From contig NZ_AP028461.1 in assembly GCF_033097365.1 (NCBI RefSeq), forward strand, positions 10,443,501 to 10,507,500: a stretch of DNA of 64,000 nt. The letters are read 5' to 3'. The translations under genes were made by a program, and so were the position numbers. Shown in pieces: positions 1 to 7,856 of this stretch (position 1 is the first letter of the stretch; each line of letters begins with the position of its first letter). Source of the stretch: Actinoplanes sichuanensis. Its GTDB lineage: Bacteria; Actinomycetota; Actinomycetes; Mycobacteriales; Micromonosporaceae. The notes under the pieces were generated by a model. It was given only the letters and a program-made list of their open reading frames with translations. It had not been told where the DNA came from and did not search any database.

Positions 1-473
1 TGTCGATGTCCAGCGACGAGGCGGTCGAGTTCGACGGCATCGTGGACCGGGTCGCGTCGGCCGCCACCGAGGTGGCCACCACCGGTGCCCCGGTGAAGAT
101 CCGCCGGGACGGCACCTTCGGCGTGCTGCCCGCCGAGATCGCCACCTCGCTCGTCATGGTGCTGAACGAGTTGCTGATCAACGCGGTCGAGCACGGCTTC
201 CCGGCGCCGGACGAGGACACCGAGCCCACCCCGGTCACCGGCGAGGGCGAGGTGGTCGTCTCCGCACACCGGTTCCGCAAACAGCTGCACGTCACCGTGG
301 CCGACAACGGGCAGGGCCTGCCGGAGGGCTTCAAGTTCGAGGGCAGCAACCGGCTCGGCCTGCAGATCGTGCGGGCCCTGGCCACCGGCGAGCTGCGCGG
401 CAGCATCGAGCTGCGCAACCGGGCCGGTGGCGGCACCGAGGCGGTCCTGGTCGTGCCGTTGGAGAAGCGCTAG
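1..473 (+). CDS. pdtaS: PdtaS-like sensor histidine kinase, C-terminal part (cut by the window edge)
   Basis: The reading frame is open to the left edge, so this is only the 3' end; the ATG at position 6 is probably internal. The visible part is a HATPase_c domain: an N-box (NELLINAVEH), a G1 box (DNGQGLPEGF) and a second glycine motif (RLGLQIV). The wording closely follows the C-terminus of PdtaS, the cytosolic HisKA_2-type kinase that phosphorylates the RNA-binding antiterminator PdtaR in mycobacteria. whiB1 lies near pdtaS in mycobacteria and also occurs about 6 kb away here. The TAG stop shares a CTAG with the convergent neighbour. The sensor and phospho-acceptor domains are outside the window, so the assignment rests on the ATPase domain only. 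Confidence 0.8.
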   Translation, partial: SMSSDEAVEFDGIVDRVASAATEVATTGAPVKIRRDGTFGVLPAEIATSLVMVLNELLINAVEHGFPAPDEDTEPTPVTGEGEVVVSAHRFRKQLHVTVADNGQGLPEGFKFEGSNRLGLQIVRALATGELRGSIELRNRAGGGTEAVLVVPLEKR

Positions 474-1963
474 CCGGGCCGGCGCTCCAACAGCACCAGG
501 GTGCCCTTGGTCTTCTTGAAGATGTCGATCTGGCGGTAGTCCTTCTCCAGCGTGGCACCGATCGGGCCGACGTCGTCCAGCGGCTCGCCGGTCTTCCACT
601 GCCGGAAATACCAGACCCGCCCGGCCTTGCCGAGACATGCGGCCGGGTCGGCGCACTCCACCGCGGCCAGCTGGCCGATCTCGGCGGACGGCGTCTGCAG
701 CAGGACGTCGGTCGGGCGGGTCCGGCCGCGCAGCTGGTAATCCATGCCCGCGCGCAGCGACCAGTTGCCCAGCGCGGCGTAGACGATCACGTCGCCCGGC
801 TTCTGGTGCTTCAGGATGACCTTGGACAGGGCCCGGAAGTCGGCGCCCATGTGGGTGGCCGGTCCGCGCAGCCCCAGCTGAGCCGGCACCGCGGTCGCGG
901 CGACCAGGACGAACACCACCAGACTGCGGAACCGCAGGCCGTGCAGTGCGGCGGCGGCGCAGAGCGTGAGCGCGGGCAGGACGAACAGCACGTACCGCGG
1001 CACCCAGACCGAGTCGGTGACGAACGAGACGCCGATCAGCGCCACCGGCGGGATCACCGCCAGCACACCGAGCTCGCGGATCAGCGCCCGGTCCGGCCAG
1101 CGGGCGGCCAGCGCCAGCCCGATGATCACCAGGCCGCCGATGGTGGCGCCGAACATCGCGCCCGGCGCGTCCAGCACGGTGTCCAGGTTCATCTCGGCGA
1201 TCCAGGCCAACTGCCCGCCGCGCTGGGTGGCGCCGAGATAGACGAACGGCAGCACCGGCAACAGCGCCACGAAAGTGACCGGGAACCAGACGAACAGCGC
1301 CTTGTCGCGGCTCAGCCACCAGCGCGACACCACGATGTAGAGGTGACCGGCCAGCATCAGCAGCGCGAAGATGTGCGCCAGACCGGTCAGCGCCACGGTC
1401 AGGCCGTAGCAGAACCAGAGCAGCTTCCTACGCGGCCGGTCCACCGCCAGGTAGAGCAGCAGGGTCGCGGTGGTCGCGAAGAGGAAGGCCAGACCATACG
1501 CCCGGGCCTCCTGCGCGTAGCGGCTCAGCTGCGGGATCGCCACCAGCAGCAGCGCCGAGAACAGGCCGACACCCGGGTTGAACAGCCGTCGGCCCAGCTC
1601 GCCGGCCACACCGACACCGACCGCGACCGCGATCAGCGACGGCATCCGCATCGAGACCTCGGAGTCGCCGAACAGCGCCGTCCAGTAGTGCAGGAACATG
1701 TAGTACGGCGCGATCACGCCGTCGAAGTGCCCGGCCTGGTCCACGATCTGTGCCGGAGTCCGTTGGCTGACCAGCCAGCTCGCGTTCTCATCCCAGCCCA
1801 GTGACGGATTACCCAGTCGGAACCGGCCGACCACCAGCATCAGCAGGGCCGGGATCAGCGACGGGGCCAGCGTCCAGAGAGTCGCGGTGGTCGGCACACG
1901 GCGCGGCGCCGGGCCCGCGAGGGTCCGCGACGGCGAGTCGTCGCTCACGGTTTGAACAGCCAT
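470..1963 (-). CDS. GT39/ArnT-like polytopic membrane glycosyltransferase
   Basis: The 497-residue protein has a short cytoplasmic N-terminus followed by roughly ten hydrophobic segments. The first extracytoplasmic loop has an acidic WDEN motif near residue 58, where GT-C enzymes carry their catalytic Asp/Glu, and a QEARAYG motif typical of the PMT_2/GT39 superfamily follows near residue 150. Such enzymes transfer a sugar from a polyprenyl-phosphate donor to protein or glycan outside the membrane. The C-terminal 130 residues are a soluble extracytoplasmic domain. The donor and acceptor cannot be read from sequence. It is monocistronic and its stop codon overlaps that of the PdtaS gene; its start faces the sulfur operon across about 400 bp. 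Confidence 0.75.
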   Translation of the reverse strand: MAVQTVSDDSPSRTLAGPAPRRVPTTATLWTLAPSLIPALLMLVVGRFRLGNPSLGWDENASWLVSQRTPAQIVDQAGHFDGVIAPYYMFLHYWTALFGDSEVSMRMPSLIAVAVGVGVAGELGRRLFNPGVGLFSALLLVAIPQLSRYAQEARAYGLAFLFATTATLLLYLAVDRPRRKLLWFCYGLTVALTGLAHIFALLMLAGHLYIVVSRWWLSRDKALFVWFPVTFVALLPVLPFVYLGATQRGGQLAWIAEMNLDTVLDAPGAMFGATIGGLVIIGLALAARWPDRALIRELGVLAVIPPVALIGVSFVTDSVWVPRYVLFVLPALTLCAAAALHGLRFRSLVVFVLVAATAVPAQLGLRGPATHMGADFRALSKVILKHQKPGDVIVYAALGNWSLRAGMDYQLRGRTRPTDVLLQTPSAEIGQLAAVECADPAACLGKAGRVWYFRQWKTGEPLDDVGPIGATLEKDYRQIDIFKKTKGTLVLLERRPG

Positions 1964-2152
1964 CTCCGACTTTCGAGGTGCGTCCGGGGGCAGGAGGCGG
2001 AATGCGAAGCGAACCTTACCGGGCGATGGTCGATGGATGAGAACCCGGCGACGCGGGGGCGAACACCGGTGGGCGTGACGGTGCGGTTGACCACACTCCC
2101 GGAATCTGGACCTCTCTAGCCGACTTTACGTTCGCGTGAGAGTCTTATCGAC

Positions 2153-2239
2153 ATGACCGCTGCAGTTGACCGCCGCTTCGTGGCCCGCCGCCACGTGGAC
2201 TACGGCCGTGTCCGCAGCGCGATGTGTCCGGCTTTCTGA
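2153..2239 (+). CDS. 28-residue leader peptide of the sulfur operon (putative cysteine attenuator)
   Basis: ATG at 2153 opens a 28-codon frame ending at TGA 2237-2239. The peptide contains the core RRHVDYGRVRSAMC, which matches the actinobacterial 'putative leader peptide' pattern (RRHVD followed by SA-x-C) found upstream of sulfur-assimilation genes. The single Cys codon is the fourth from the end, so scarce Cys-tRNA would stall the ribosome there. No clear Shine-Dalgarno precedes the ATG, so translation may be leaderless. Sulfite reductase starts 122 bp downstream, and that spacer holds a perfect hairpin just before its ribosome-binding site. The rest of the 1964-2361 gap is the divergent promoter region, in which I could not fix -35/-10 boxes. 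Confidence 0.72.
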   Translation: MTAAVDRRFVARRHVDYGRVRSAMCPAF

Positions 2240-2318
2240 CGACGCCCGATTTCCCGTTCGGGTGTGCGACCGCCGGGCCCGACTCCTGACACAGATGTCA
2301 CGAGCCTCCCTCAGGGCC

Positions 2319-2340
2319 GTGGGCGGCACCGCACGCCCAC
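2319..2340 (+). promoter_or_regulatory. hairpin between leader peptide and sulfite reductase RBS
   Basis: GTGGGCG (2319-2325) pairs perfectly with CGCCCAC (2334-2340) across an 8-nt loop. It sits eight bases before the GGAGG at 2348-2352 that serves the sulfite reductase ATG. Its place between a Cys-containing leader and the structural gene suggests an attenuator or translation-control stem. No U-tract follows, so a classical intrinsic terminator is unlikely. Confidence 0.45.
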
Positions 2341-2361
2341 AAAACCCGGAGGATCGCCGAA

Positions 2362-4056
2362 ATGGCGCCCAGCAACACTCCCGCTGCAAGGCCGGCCGCC
2401 CGCCCCCGTAAGGCGCGCGGCGAGGGTCAGTGGGCGCTCGGACACCGCGAGCCGCTCAACCCGAACGAGCGCAGCAAGAAGGACGACAACCCCCTCAACG
2501 TGCGTGCGCGGATCGAGAACATCTACGCGCACGGTGGTTTCTCCTCGATCGACCCGGCCGACCTGCGTGGTCGTTTCCGCTGGTGGGGCCTTTACACCCA
2601 GCGCAAGGCCGGGATCGACGGCGGCCGCACCGCGGTGCTGGAGCCGGAGGAGCTCGAAGACGAGTACTTCATGCTGCGGGTCCGCATCGACGGCGGCGCG
2701 CTCAGCCTCGACCAGCTCCGGGTCATCGCCGGGATCGCCACCGAGTTCGCCCGGGACAGCGCCGACATCACCGACCGGCAGAACATCCAGATGCACTGGA
2801 TCCGGGTCGAGGACATGCCGGAGATCTGGCGTCGGCTCGAATCGGTCGGCCTGCAGACCACCGAGGCGTGCGGCGACTGCCCGCGCATCGTGCTGGGCAG
2901 CCCGGTCGCCGGGGTGGCCGTCGACGAGGTGATCGACGCGACGCCGGCGATCGACGAGATCGTCAAGCGGTACGTCGGCGACCCGCGCTACTCGAACCTG
3001 CCGCGCAAGTTCAAGTCGGTCATCTCCTGGCTGCCCGACGGGCCGTACCAGGCCAACGACATCGCCTTCGTCGGCGCCGAGCACCCCGACCACGGCCCCG
3101 GTTTCGACCTGTGGGTCGGCGGCGGCCTCTCCACCAACCCGCGTCTGGCCGAGCGGCTCGGCGTGTGGGTGCCGCTGGCCGAGATCCCGGACGTCTGGGA
3201 GGGCGTCGTCGGGATCTTCCGGGACTACGGCTACCGCCGCCTGCGCCACCGGGCCCGCCTCAAGTTCCTGCTCGCCGACTGGGGCGTGGAGAAGTTCCGC
3301 GAGGTCCTGGAGAAGGAATACCTCGGCCGCGCGCTGATCGACGGACCGGCGCCCGCGCTGCCGGAGAAGCCGATCGACCACATCGGCGTGCACCGGCAGA
3401 ACGACGGGCTCAACTACATCGGCGCGGCTCCGGTCGTCGGCCGGTCCTCGGGCGAGCAGCTGACCAGGCTCGCGGATCTCGTCGAGAAGCACGGGTCGCG
3501 GCGGGTGCGGCTCACGGCGTACCAGAAGCTCCTGGTCCTGGATGTCGCCGACGACCAGGTCGAACCGCTCATCGAAGGTCTCCGCGCCATCGGGCTGGAG
3601 GCCCGGCCGTCGGCGTTCCGCCGCGGCACGATGGCCTGCACCGGCATCGAGTACTGCAAGCTCGCGATCGTCGAGACCAAGGCGCGCGGCGAGGAGCTGG
3701 TGGCCCGGCTCGAGGAGCGGCTCAAGGGCTTCGACAGCGACCTGTCGATCCACATCAACGGCTGCCCCAACGCCTGCGCCCGCACCCAGGTCGCCGACAT
3801 CGGCCTCAAGGGCCAGCTGGTCCTCAACTCGCACGGCGAGCAGGTCGAGGGCTTCCAGATTCACCTCGGCGGTGCCCTCGGCATGGCCAAGGGCGAGACC
3901 GCCGGTTTCGGGCGCAAGGTCCGCGGTCTGAAGACCACGGCCGAAGAGCTTCCGGAGTACGTGGAACGCGTCGCCCAGCACTATCTGGACGGCCGCGACG
4001 ACAGCGAGACGTTCGCCAACTGGGTGTTGCGGGCCGACGAGGAGCTCCTGAAATGA
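2362..4056 (+). CDS. sirA: ferredoxin-dependent assimilatory sulfite reductase (SirA/NirA family)
   Basis: This 564-residue protein should reduce sulfite to sulfide with six electrons from ferredoxin, using siroheme and a [4Fe-4S] cluster. Both halves of the nitrite/sulfite reductase fold are present. The cluster and siroheme ligands are C426-x5-C432 and C468-x3-C472 (CTGIEYC, CPNAC). Y78 and C170 are 92 residues apart, the same spacing as the Tyr69-Cys161 covalent pair described in Mycobacterium tuberculosis NirA/SirA, which favours sulfite over nitrite. GGAGG at 2348-2352 supports the ATG at 2362. The stop overlaps the next ATG as ATGA. With APS reductase and a chelatase in the same operon, the sulfite role is well supported. 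Confidence 0.92.
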   Translation: MAPSNTPAARPAARPRKARGEGQWALGHREPLNPNERSKKDDNPLNVRARIENIYAHGGFSSIDPADLRGRFRWWGLYTQRKAGIDGGRTAVLEPEELEDEYFMLRVRIDGGALSLDQLRVIAGIATEFARDSADITDRQNIQMHWIRVEDMPEIWRRLESVGLQTTEACGDCPRIVLGSPVAGVAVDEVIDATPAIDEIVKRYVGDPRYSNLPRKFKSVISWLPDGPYQANDIAFVGAEHPDHGPGFDLWVGGGLSTNPRLAERLGVWVPLAEIPDVWEGVVGIFRDYGYRRLRHRARLKFLLADWGVEKFREVLEKEYLGRALIDGPAPALPEKPIDHIGVHRQNDGLNYIGAAPVVGRSSGEQLTRLADLVEKHGSRRVRLTAYQKLLVLDVADDQVEPLIEGLRAIGLEARPSAFRRGTMACTGIEYCKLAIVETKARGEELVARLEERLKGFDSDLSIHINGCPNACARTQVADIGLKGQLVLNSHGEQVEGFQIHLGGALGMAKGETAGFGRKVRGLKTTAEELPEYVERVAQHYLDGRDDSETFANWVLRADEELLK

Positions 4057-4214
4057 GCGAGAACCGGCAGCCGCCCCTGTACTGCCCCTACTGCGGTGAC
4101 GAGGACCTCCGCCCCAACGAGGCCGCACACGGCGCGTGGGAGTGCCGTTCGTGTGTCCGTGTCTTCTCCGTCAAGTTCATCGGCCTTCTGTCCAAGGGAG
4201 TGAGCAGCAAATGA
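4053..4214 (+). CDS. 53-residue zinc-ribbon protein of the sulfur operon
   Basis: This short frame lies between sulfite reductase and APS reductase and overlaps both by ATGA (4053-4056 and 4211-4214), so translation is probably coupled. Two CxxC knuckles, CPYC near residue 11 and CRSC near residue 31, form a rubredoxin-like zinc ribbon. The remainder ends in a hydrophobic FSVKFIGLL stretch. Streptomycete sulfur operons have a similar small protein in the same position. Its function is unknown; a role in metal or electron delivery to the neighbouring enzymes is conjecture. The double overlap and conserved cysteines make a real gene very likely. Confidence 0.85.
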   Translation: MSENRQPPLYCPYCGDEDLRPNEAAHGAWECRSCVRVFSVKFIGLLSKGVSSK

Positions 4215-4978
4215 GCAGCCTCCTCAACGCCTCCGGTCTGGGCCTGGTCAATCTGGGCGGGCCCGTCGTCAGCGCTGATCCCGAACGTCGTAAACCTGAG
4301 GAGCTGAAGGCGCTCGCTCTCGCGGCCGCCGAGGCTCTCGAGGGCGCGCCCGCCGAGGAGATCGCCAAATGGGCGACCGACACCTTCGGCGAGCGGTTCT
4401 GCGTCACCAGTTCGATGGCCGACGCCGTCGTGGCCCACCTCTTCTCCCGGGTCGCGCCCGGCGTGGACGTGGTCTTCCTCGACACCGGCCTGCACTTCCC
4501 GGAAACCCTCAAGGTCCGGGACACGGTGGTACGCACCATGAACGTGAACGTGCGCTCGATCCGCCCGCGCCTCACCGTCGGCCAGCAGGACGGCGAGTAC
4601 GGCCCGCGCCTCTTCGCCCGCAGCCCCGACGAGTGCTGCTTCCTGCGCAAGGTCGAGCCGCTGGAGCGCGCCCTCGCCGAATACGACTCCTGGGCCACCG
4701 GGCTGCGCCGCGACGAGTCGCCGACCCGCGCCAACACGCCCGTCGTCGCGTTCGACGCGAAGAAGGGCAAGGTGAAGGTGAACCCGATCGCCGCCTGGAC
4801 CCAGGACGACGTGGACGCCTACATCAGCCGCTGGAACGTGCCGGTCAACGAGCTGTTCAAGAAGGGCTACGGGTCGATCGGCTGCTGGCCGTGCACCCGT
4901 CGCACCAAGGCCGGCGAGGACCCGCGGGCCGGGCGCTGGGCGATGTTCGAGAAGACCGAATGCGGTCTGCACGTCTGA
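4211..4978 (+). CDS. cysH: assimilatory adenylyl-sulfate (APS) reductase
   Basis: This 255-residue PAPS-reductase-family enzyme reduces adenylyl sulfate to sulfite with thioredoxin. It has the [4Fe-4S] cysteines that mark APS-specific reductases: a CC pair (DECCFLRK) and a CxxC (GCWPC). The catalytic cysteine is in the C-terminal ECGLHV. The nucleotide-binding region (CVTSSMADAVVAHL) and the DTGLHFPET motif are intact. The frame is open further upstream, but the ATG at 4211 fits the family length and overlaps the zinc-ribbon stop. Its product, sulfite, is the substrate of the sulfite reductase two genes upstream. Confidence 0.93.
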   Translation: MSSLLNASGLGLVNLGGPVVSADPERRKPEELKALALAAAEALEGAPAEEIAKWATDTFGERFCVTSSMADAVVAHLFSRVAPGVDVVFLDTGLHFPETLKVRDTVVRTMNVNVRSIRPRLTVGQQDGEYGPRLFARSPDECCFLRKVEPLERALAEYDSWATGLRRDESPTRANTPVVAFDAKKGKVKVNPIAAWTQDDVDAYISRWNVPVNELFKKGYGSIGCWPCTRRTKAGEDPRAGRWAMFEKTECGLHV

Positions 4979-5685
4979 CCGTCGTCCTGGTCGCACACGG
5001 CAGCCGTGATCCCCGGGCCGCCGCGTCGACCTCGTCGCTGGCCCGGGCGGTGGCCCGGGCCCGGCCGGAGTGGCTGGTCCGGGCGTCGTACCTGGACCAC
5101 GCCGGGCCGCGTCCGCTGGACGTGCTGGCCGCGCTGCCCGGCGGTTCCCGCGCGGTTCTGGTGCCGCTGCTGCTGACCGCCGCCTACCACGGGCGGGTCG
5201 ACCTGCCCGCGGTGATCCGGGACGCCTCGTCGCTGCCGGTCCGGGTGACCGCCACCGACGTCCTCGGGCCCGCGTCGCCGCTTCTGCTCTCCGCCGTCGC
5301 CCGGCGGCTGCCGTCCACCGATCTCGACGCTGTGGTGCTCGCCGCCGCCGGAACCCGGGACGACCGGGCCCGGCAGACCGTCGCGGACGCCGCAGTGGCC
5401 CTGGGACGCCGTCTGAGGCTGCCGTCGGCGGTCTCCTATGCCTCGGGGCCGGGTGCGCGTGCCGACGAGGCTGTGCGGCGGCTTCAGGACGCCGGTGCGC
5501 GGCGGGTCGGGATGGCCGCCTACTTCCTGGCGCCGGGGCTTCTCTATGACGCCTCGGTGCGGGCCGCCCGGGAGGCCGGGGCGGTCGCCGTCGCCGATCC
5601 GTTGGGCGACACCCCCGATCTGGTACGGCTGGTAGCCGCCCGCGTCGACTCGGCCCTGTCCGGCTCGCTCGCCAGCGCCGCCTGA
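4960..5685 (+). CDS. sirohydrochlorin chelatase (CbiX/SirB family)
   Basis: The 241-residue product has two CbiX-type repeats, with VAHGSRDPR near the N-terminus supplying the catalytic histidine. A second family motif, LLLTAAYHGRVDLP, lies near residue 75. The protein should insert Fe2+ into sirohydrochlorin to make siroheme, the cofactor of the sulfite reductase in this operon. The ATG at 4960 lies inside cysH, giving a 19-bp overlap and likely coupled translation. The last 15 codons, including the stop, are tandemly duplicated downstream. A cobalt chelatase for cobalamin is the alternative, but the context points to siroheme. Confidence 0.82.
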   Translation: MRSARLTVVLVAHGSRDPRAAASTSSLARAVARARPEWLVRASYLDHAGPRPLDVLAALPGGSRAVLVPLLLTAAYHGRVDLPAVIRDASSLPVRVTATDVLGPASPLLLSAVARRLPSTDLDAVVLAAAGTRDDRARQTVADAAVALGRRLRLPSAVSYASGPGARADEAVRRLQDAGARRVGMAAYFLAPGLLYDASVRAAREAGAVAVADPLGDTPDLVRLVAARVDSALSGSLASAA

Positions 5686-5748
5686 TCCCGCCGCCCGGCC
5701 CTGTCCGGCTCGCTCGCCACCGCCGCCTGATCCCGCCGCCCGGCCCTG
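5651..5748 (+). repeat. 45-bp tandem duplication across the chelatase stop codon
   Basis: Positions 5651-5695 recur at 5696-5740 with one substitution (G to C at the equivalent of 5675), and the first eight bases recur at 5741-5748. The unit is exactly 15 codons and includes the chelatase stop, so the second copy is an untranslated echo of the C-terminus. Confidence 0.9.
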
Positions 5749-6138
5749 AGAACGGCCCGAACCCCGGATGGTTCTGCGGGGCTGTCCTGCTCGCGTGTGG
5801 ACAGTTCGGAGGGCCGGCTGGGTTCGTCGGCCGGCTTCCAGAGCTGTTTCGGCGGGGCTGGGACAGCCCGGGGGACCGGCCGGAGATGTTTCTGAGAGAT
5901 GGCTGGCAATATTCGCTTGACTTCGTTGCTCTGGGTAACGATCACTCTGCGCTATGCAATGATCCGGCGCTGAATCGCGGGCTTACGTGATCGTCCTATG
6001 CGGAGTGTGTGGGAGTCGCGACTCAAAGCGTCAGCCGCGGCATTTCGAGATCATTAAGCGCGGCCACGGAAACGTACCGTGATCGAATTACCGCACAATG
6101 GAGTGGCACGCGCTGTGAGGACTCCGAAACAGCAAGAC
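5749..6138. other. non-coding interval between the sulfur operon and whiB1
   Basis: About 390 bp with no convincing gene. Open frames here lack coding-like third-position bias and known motifs. From about 5900 the sequence is noticeably richer in A/T than its surroundings. I see no further repeat or clear promoter. Confidence 0.6.
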
Positions 6139-6163
6139 GCCCCGGTGCCGAAGGCCCGGGGCG
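6139..6163 (-). terminator. terminator hairpin after whiB1
   Basis: CGCCCCGG (6139-6146) pairs with CCGGGGCG (6156-6163) around a 9-nt loop, 25 bases past the whiB1 stop. There is no U-run, which is common for actinobacterial hairpin terminators. Confidence 0.65.
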
Positions 6164-6187
6164 CGAATGCTGTGTGGGGGATTGATT

Positions 6188-6442
6188 TCAGGCGGTGGGA
6201 GCTCCGACCCGAAGGCCGCCACGACGCTTGACCGCGCGCCGCTCATCTTCGCTCATCCCGCCCCATACGCCGGCGTCCTGTCCAGACTCGAGTGCCCACG
6301 AGAGGCATTCCTCGGTCACCGGGCACCGCCGGCACACGGCCTTGGCCTGCTCGACCTGCAGGAGCGCCGGTCCACTCGTCCCGATCGGGAAGAACAGCTC
6401 GGGGTCCTCGTCGCGGCAGATCGCATCGTGACGCCAGTCCAT
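6188..6442 (-). CDS. whiB1: WhiB1 iron-sulfur transcription factor
   Basis: The 84-residue protein has the four cluster cysteines C9, C37, C40 and C46, the GVWGG turn and a basic C-terminus (AVKRR). It is nearly superimposable on mycobacterial WhiB1, which carries a nitric-oxide-sensitive [4Fe-4S] cluster and binds sigma-A region 4. An AAGGAG sits nine bases before the ATG. The 411-bp upstream region carries two CRP-like sites, in line with cAMP-CRP control of whiB1 in mycobacteria. A hairpin terminator follows the stop. Confidence 0.95.
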   Translation of the reverse strand: MDWRHDAICRDEDPELFFPIGTSGPALLQVEQAKAVCRRCPVTEECLSWALESGQDAGVWGGMSEDERRAVKRRGGLRVGAPTA

Positions 6443-6630
6443 GGCGGCAAACTCCTTGTTTCGGATGGGGTAATGAAAACAGTGCTGTTTACCTATATGC
6501 GAGCGCAGTGGTTGGCGACGGCTTGTGCCCGTACGCTCACCGGTGCGTCAGCAAGCTTTTGTTGTCGGTACCGTTCTGCGCTTCTTGATTAGGAACGCGC
6601 ACATGTGGCAACCGGTTACTTCTTATCGCT

Positions 6631-6646
6631 TGTGAATGCTTTCACG
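6631..6646 (-). promoter_or_regulatory. CRP/Cmr-like binding site upstream of whiB1
   Basis: TGTGA-N6-TCACG at 6631-6646 differs from the CRP consensus TGTGA-N6-TCACA at one position. It is centred about 196 bp upstream of the whiB1 start. Mycobacterial whiB1 is known to be CRP-controlled; control here is inferred. Confidence 0.6.
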
Positions 6647-6690
6647 AACTCACGCGATGTCAAGGGTAGCGCCGGAAGTTTCTCCCGGTG

Positions 6691-6706
6691 GGTGAGCTGG
6701 CTCACG
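6691..6706 (-). promoter_or_regulatory. second CRP-like site upstream of whiB1
   Basis: GGTGA-N6-TCACG at 6691-6706 is a weaker CRP-like dyad. Its centre is exactly 60 bp from that of the 6631 site. The rest of 6443-6853 has a 17-bp inverted repeat (ACGTGT-N5-ACACGT, 6828-6844) and no gene. Confidence 0.45.
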
Positions 6707-6853
6707 CACCCATATGTCCGGTTCCGCCGCTGCTGCTAGAGCCGGTTGACGAACGCTCCCATCAATGTAGTACGGTCTCGGCCGTTTCGCAGACCTTTTG
6801 CCGGTGTTTCTGTAACGGATCGTGAGCACGTGTCCGGAACACGTACCCCGAAG

Positions 6854-7804
6854 TCAGCAGATCACACGTAGCGCAGATGGAACGGACACGAAGTGCACCT
6901 TCTGCCGCTCCCCTAGGTAGTCACCGTCCAGCTGGAATGCCTGGGGCCGGGACGCCATCACGGTGAACTCGGTGATGTCATGCAGACGTAACACCTGTTT
7001 ACCTCGCGGATCACCCGCCCGCCACGCGAGTTGTGTCACCGTGCGCGCACTGCCCGGGATCGTCAGACGTCGCAGAGCCGCCACATCGAGCCCGAGTTCG
7101 AACGAGGCGTCCGGATTTAAATGGACAGGACGGTCACCGAGGTACGTCCAGGGCGCGGTGTTCTGCACGATGACCGTGCTCAACTCCGTGGCCGGAGTCT
7201 CACCGGGCCGTTCCAGGGTCAGCGGGGGATCGGCTCGATCCATCCCGAGGAAGAATTGGCTCACCGTCGACCGCAGGTACAGCCCCGGCGTCGACGTGCG
7301 ACCCCGGCGCCGAGCCTGTTCGACGCGGCGGATCGTCGCGGCGTCCCAGCCGATGCCGGCGGTGAACGTGAAATAGCGGTCGTCGGCCCGGCCCAGTCCG
7401 ATCACCCGGTGCCGGCCGTCGCGTAACCCGTCCAGGATCACGCTCGTCCCGTCCGCCCAGTCGCCGGGCATGCCGAGCGCGCGGGCGAACACGTTCGTCG
7501 ATCCGCCCGGGACCACGGCCAACGCCGGAAGACGGTCCGCGATCGGGCCCGGTCGGTCGGCGAGCGCGGCCGACGTGGTCAACAGACCGTTGACCGCCTC
7601 GTTGACGGTGCCGTCGCCACCCAGTGTCACCACCACGTCGACACCGCTCTCGGCCGCGTCCCGGGCCAGCGTCGTAGCGTGACCGCGCCGCTCCGTATAG
7701 GCCACCGAAAGTTTCACGGCACTGCTCAGCGCACGCACCAGCACGTCGCGGCTCCGCTCCGTGGTGGTCGTCGCCCGGGGGTTCACCACCAACAGTGCGC
7801 GCAT
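6854..7804 (-). CDS. diacylglycerol kinase / lipid kinase family protein
   Basis: This DAGK_cat protein of about 316 residues has the catalytic GGDGTVNE loop near residue 63 and PGGSTNVFARALG near residue 100. The C-terminal lobe ends with QLDGDYLGE, typical of the YegS/DgkB fold. It should phosphorylate a lipid such as diacylglycerol with ATP at the cytoplasmic membrane face. The frame is open 26 codons further upstream, but the ATG at 7804 gives the family start (MRALLVVNPRA). It lies divergent to a small membrane protein gene 52 bp away and upstream of whiB1 on the same strand. Confidence 0.85.
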   Translation of the reverse strand: MRALLVVNPRATTTTERSRDVLVRALSSAVKLSVAYTERRGHATTLARDAAESGVDVVVTLGGDGTVNEAVNGLLTTSAALADRPGPIADRLPALAVVPGGSTNVFARALGMPGDWADGTSVILDGLRDGRHRVIGLGRADDRYFTFTAGIGWDAATIRRVEQARRRGRTSTPGLYLRSTVSQFFLGMDRADPPLTLERPGETPATELSTVIVQNTAPWTYLGDRPVHLNPDASFELGLDVAALRRLTIPGSARTVTQLAWRAGDPRGKQVLRLHDITEFTVMASRPQAFQLDGDYLGERQKVHFVSVPSALRVIC

Positions 7805-7856
7805 GCGCGGGACTGTACCCGGCGGAGCGCCGGAACACTGTCGGTATGGTGCAGCA

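Noticed and set aside
2311..4128. 605-codon minus-strand frame
   Set aside because: Antisense to sulfite reductase, whose siroheme and Fe-S motifs are intact.
5544..5945. 133-codon minus-strand frame over the chelatase end
   Set aside because: It mostly reads the 45-bp duplication in reverse (repeated ASEPDRAGRRDQAA) and lacks coding bias.
6167..6592. 141-codon plus-strand frame over whiB1
   Set aside because: Antisense to whiB1 and its promoter region; no domain.
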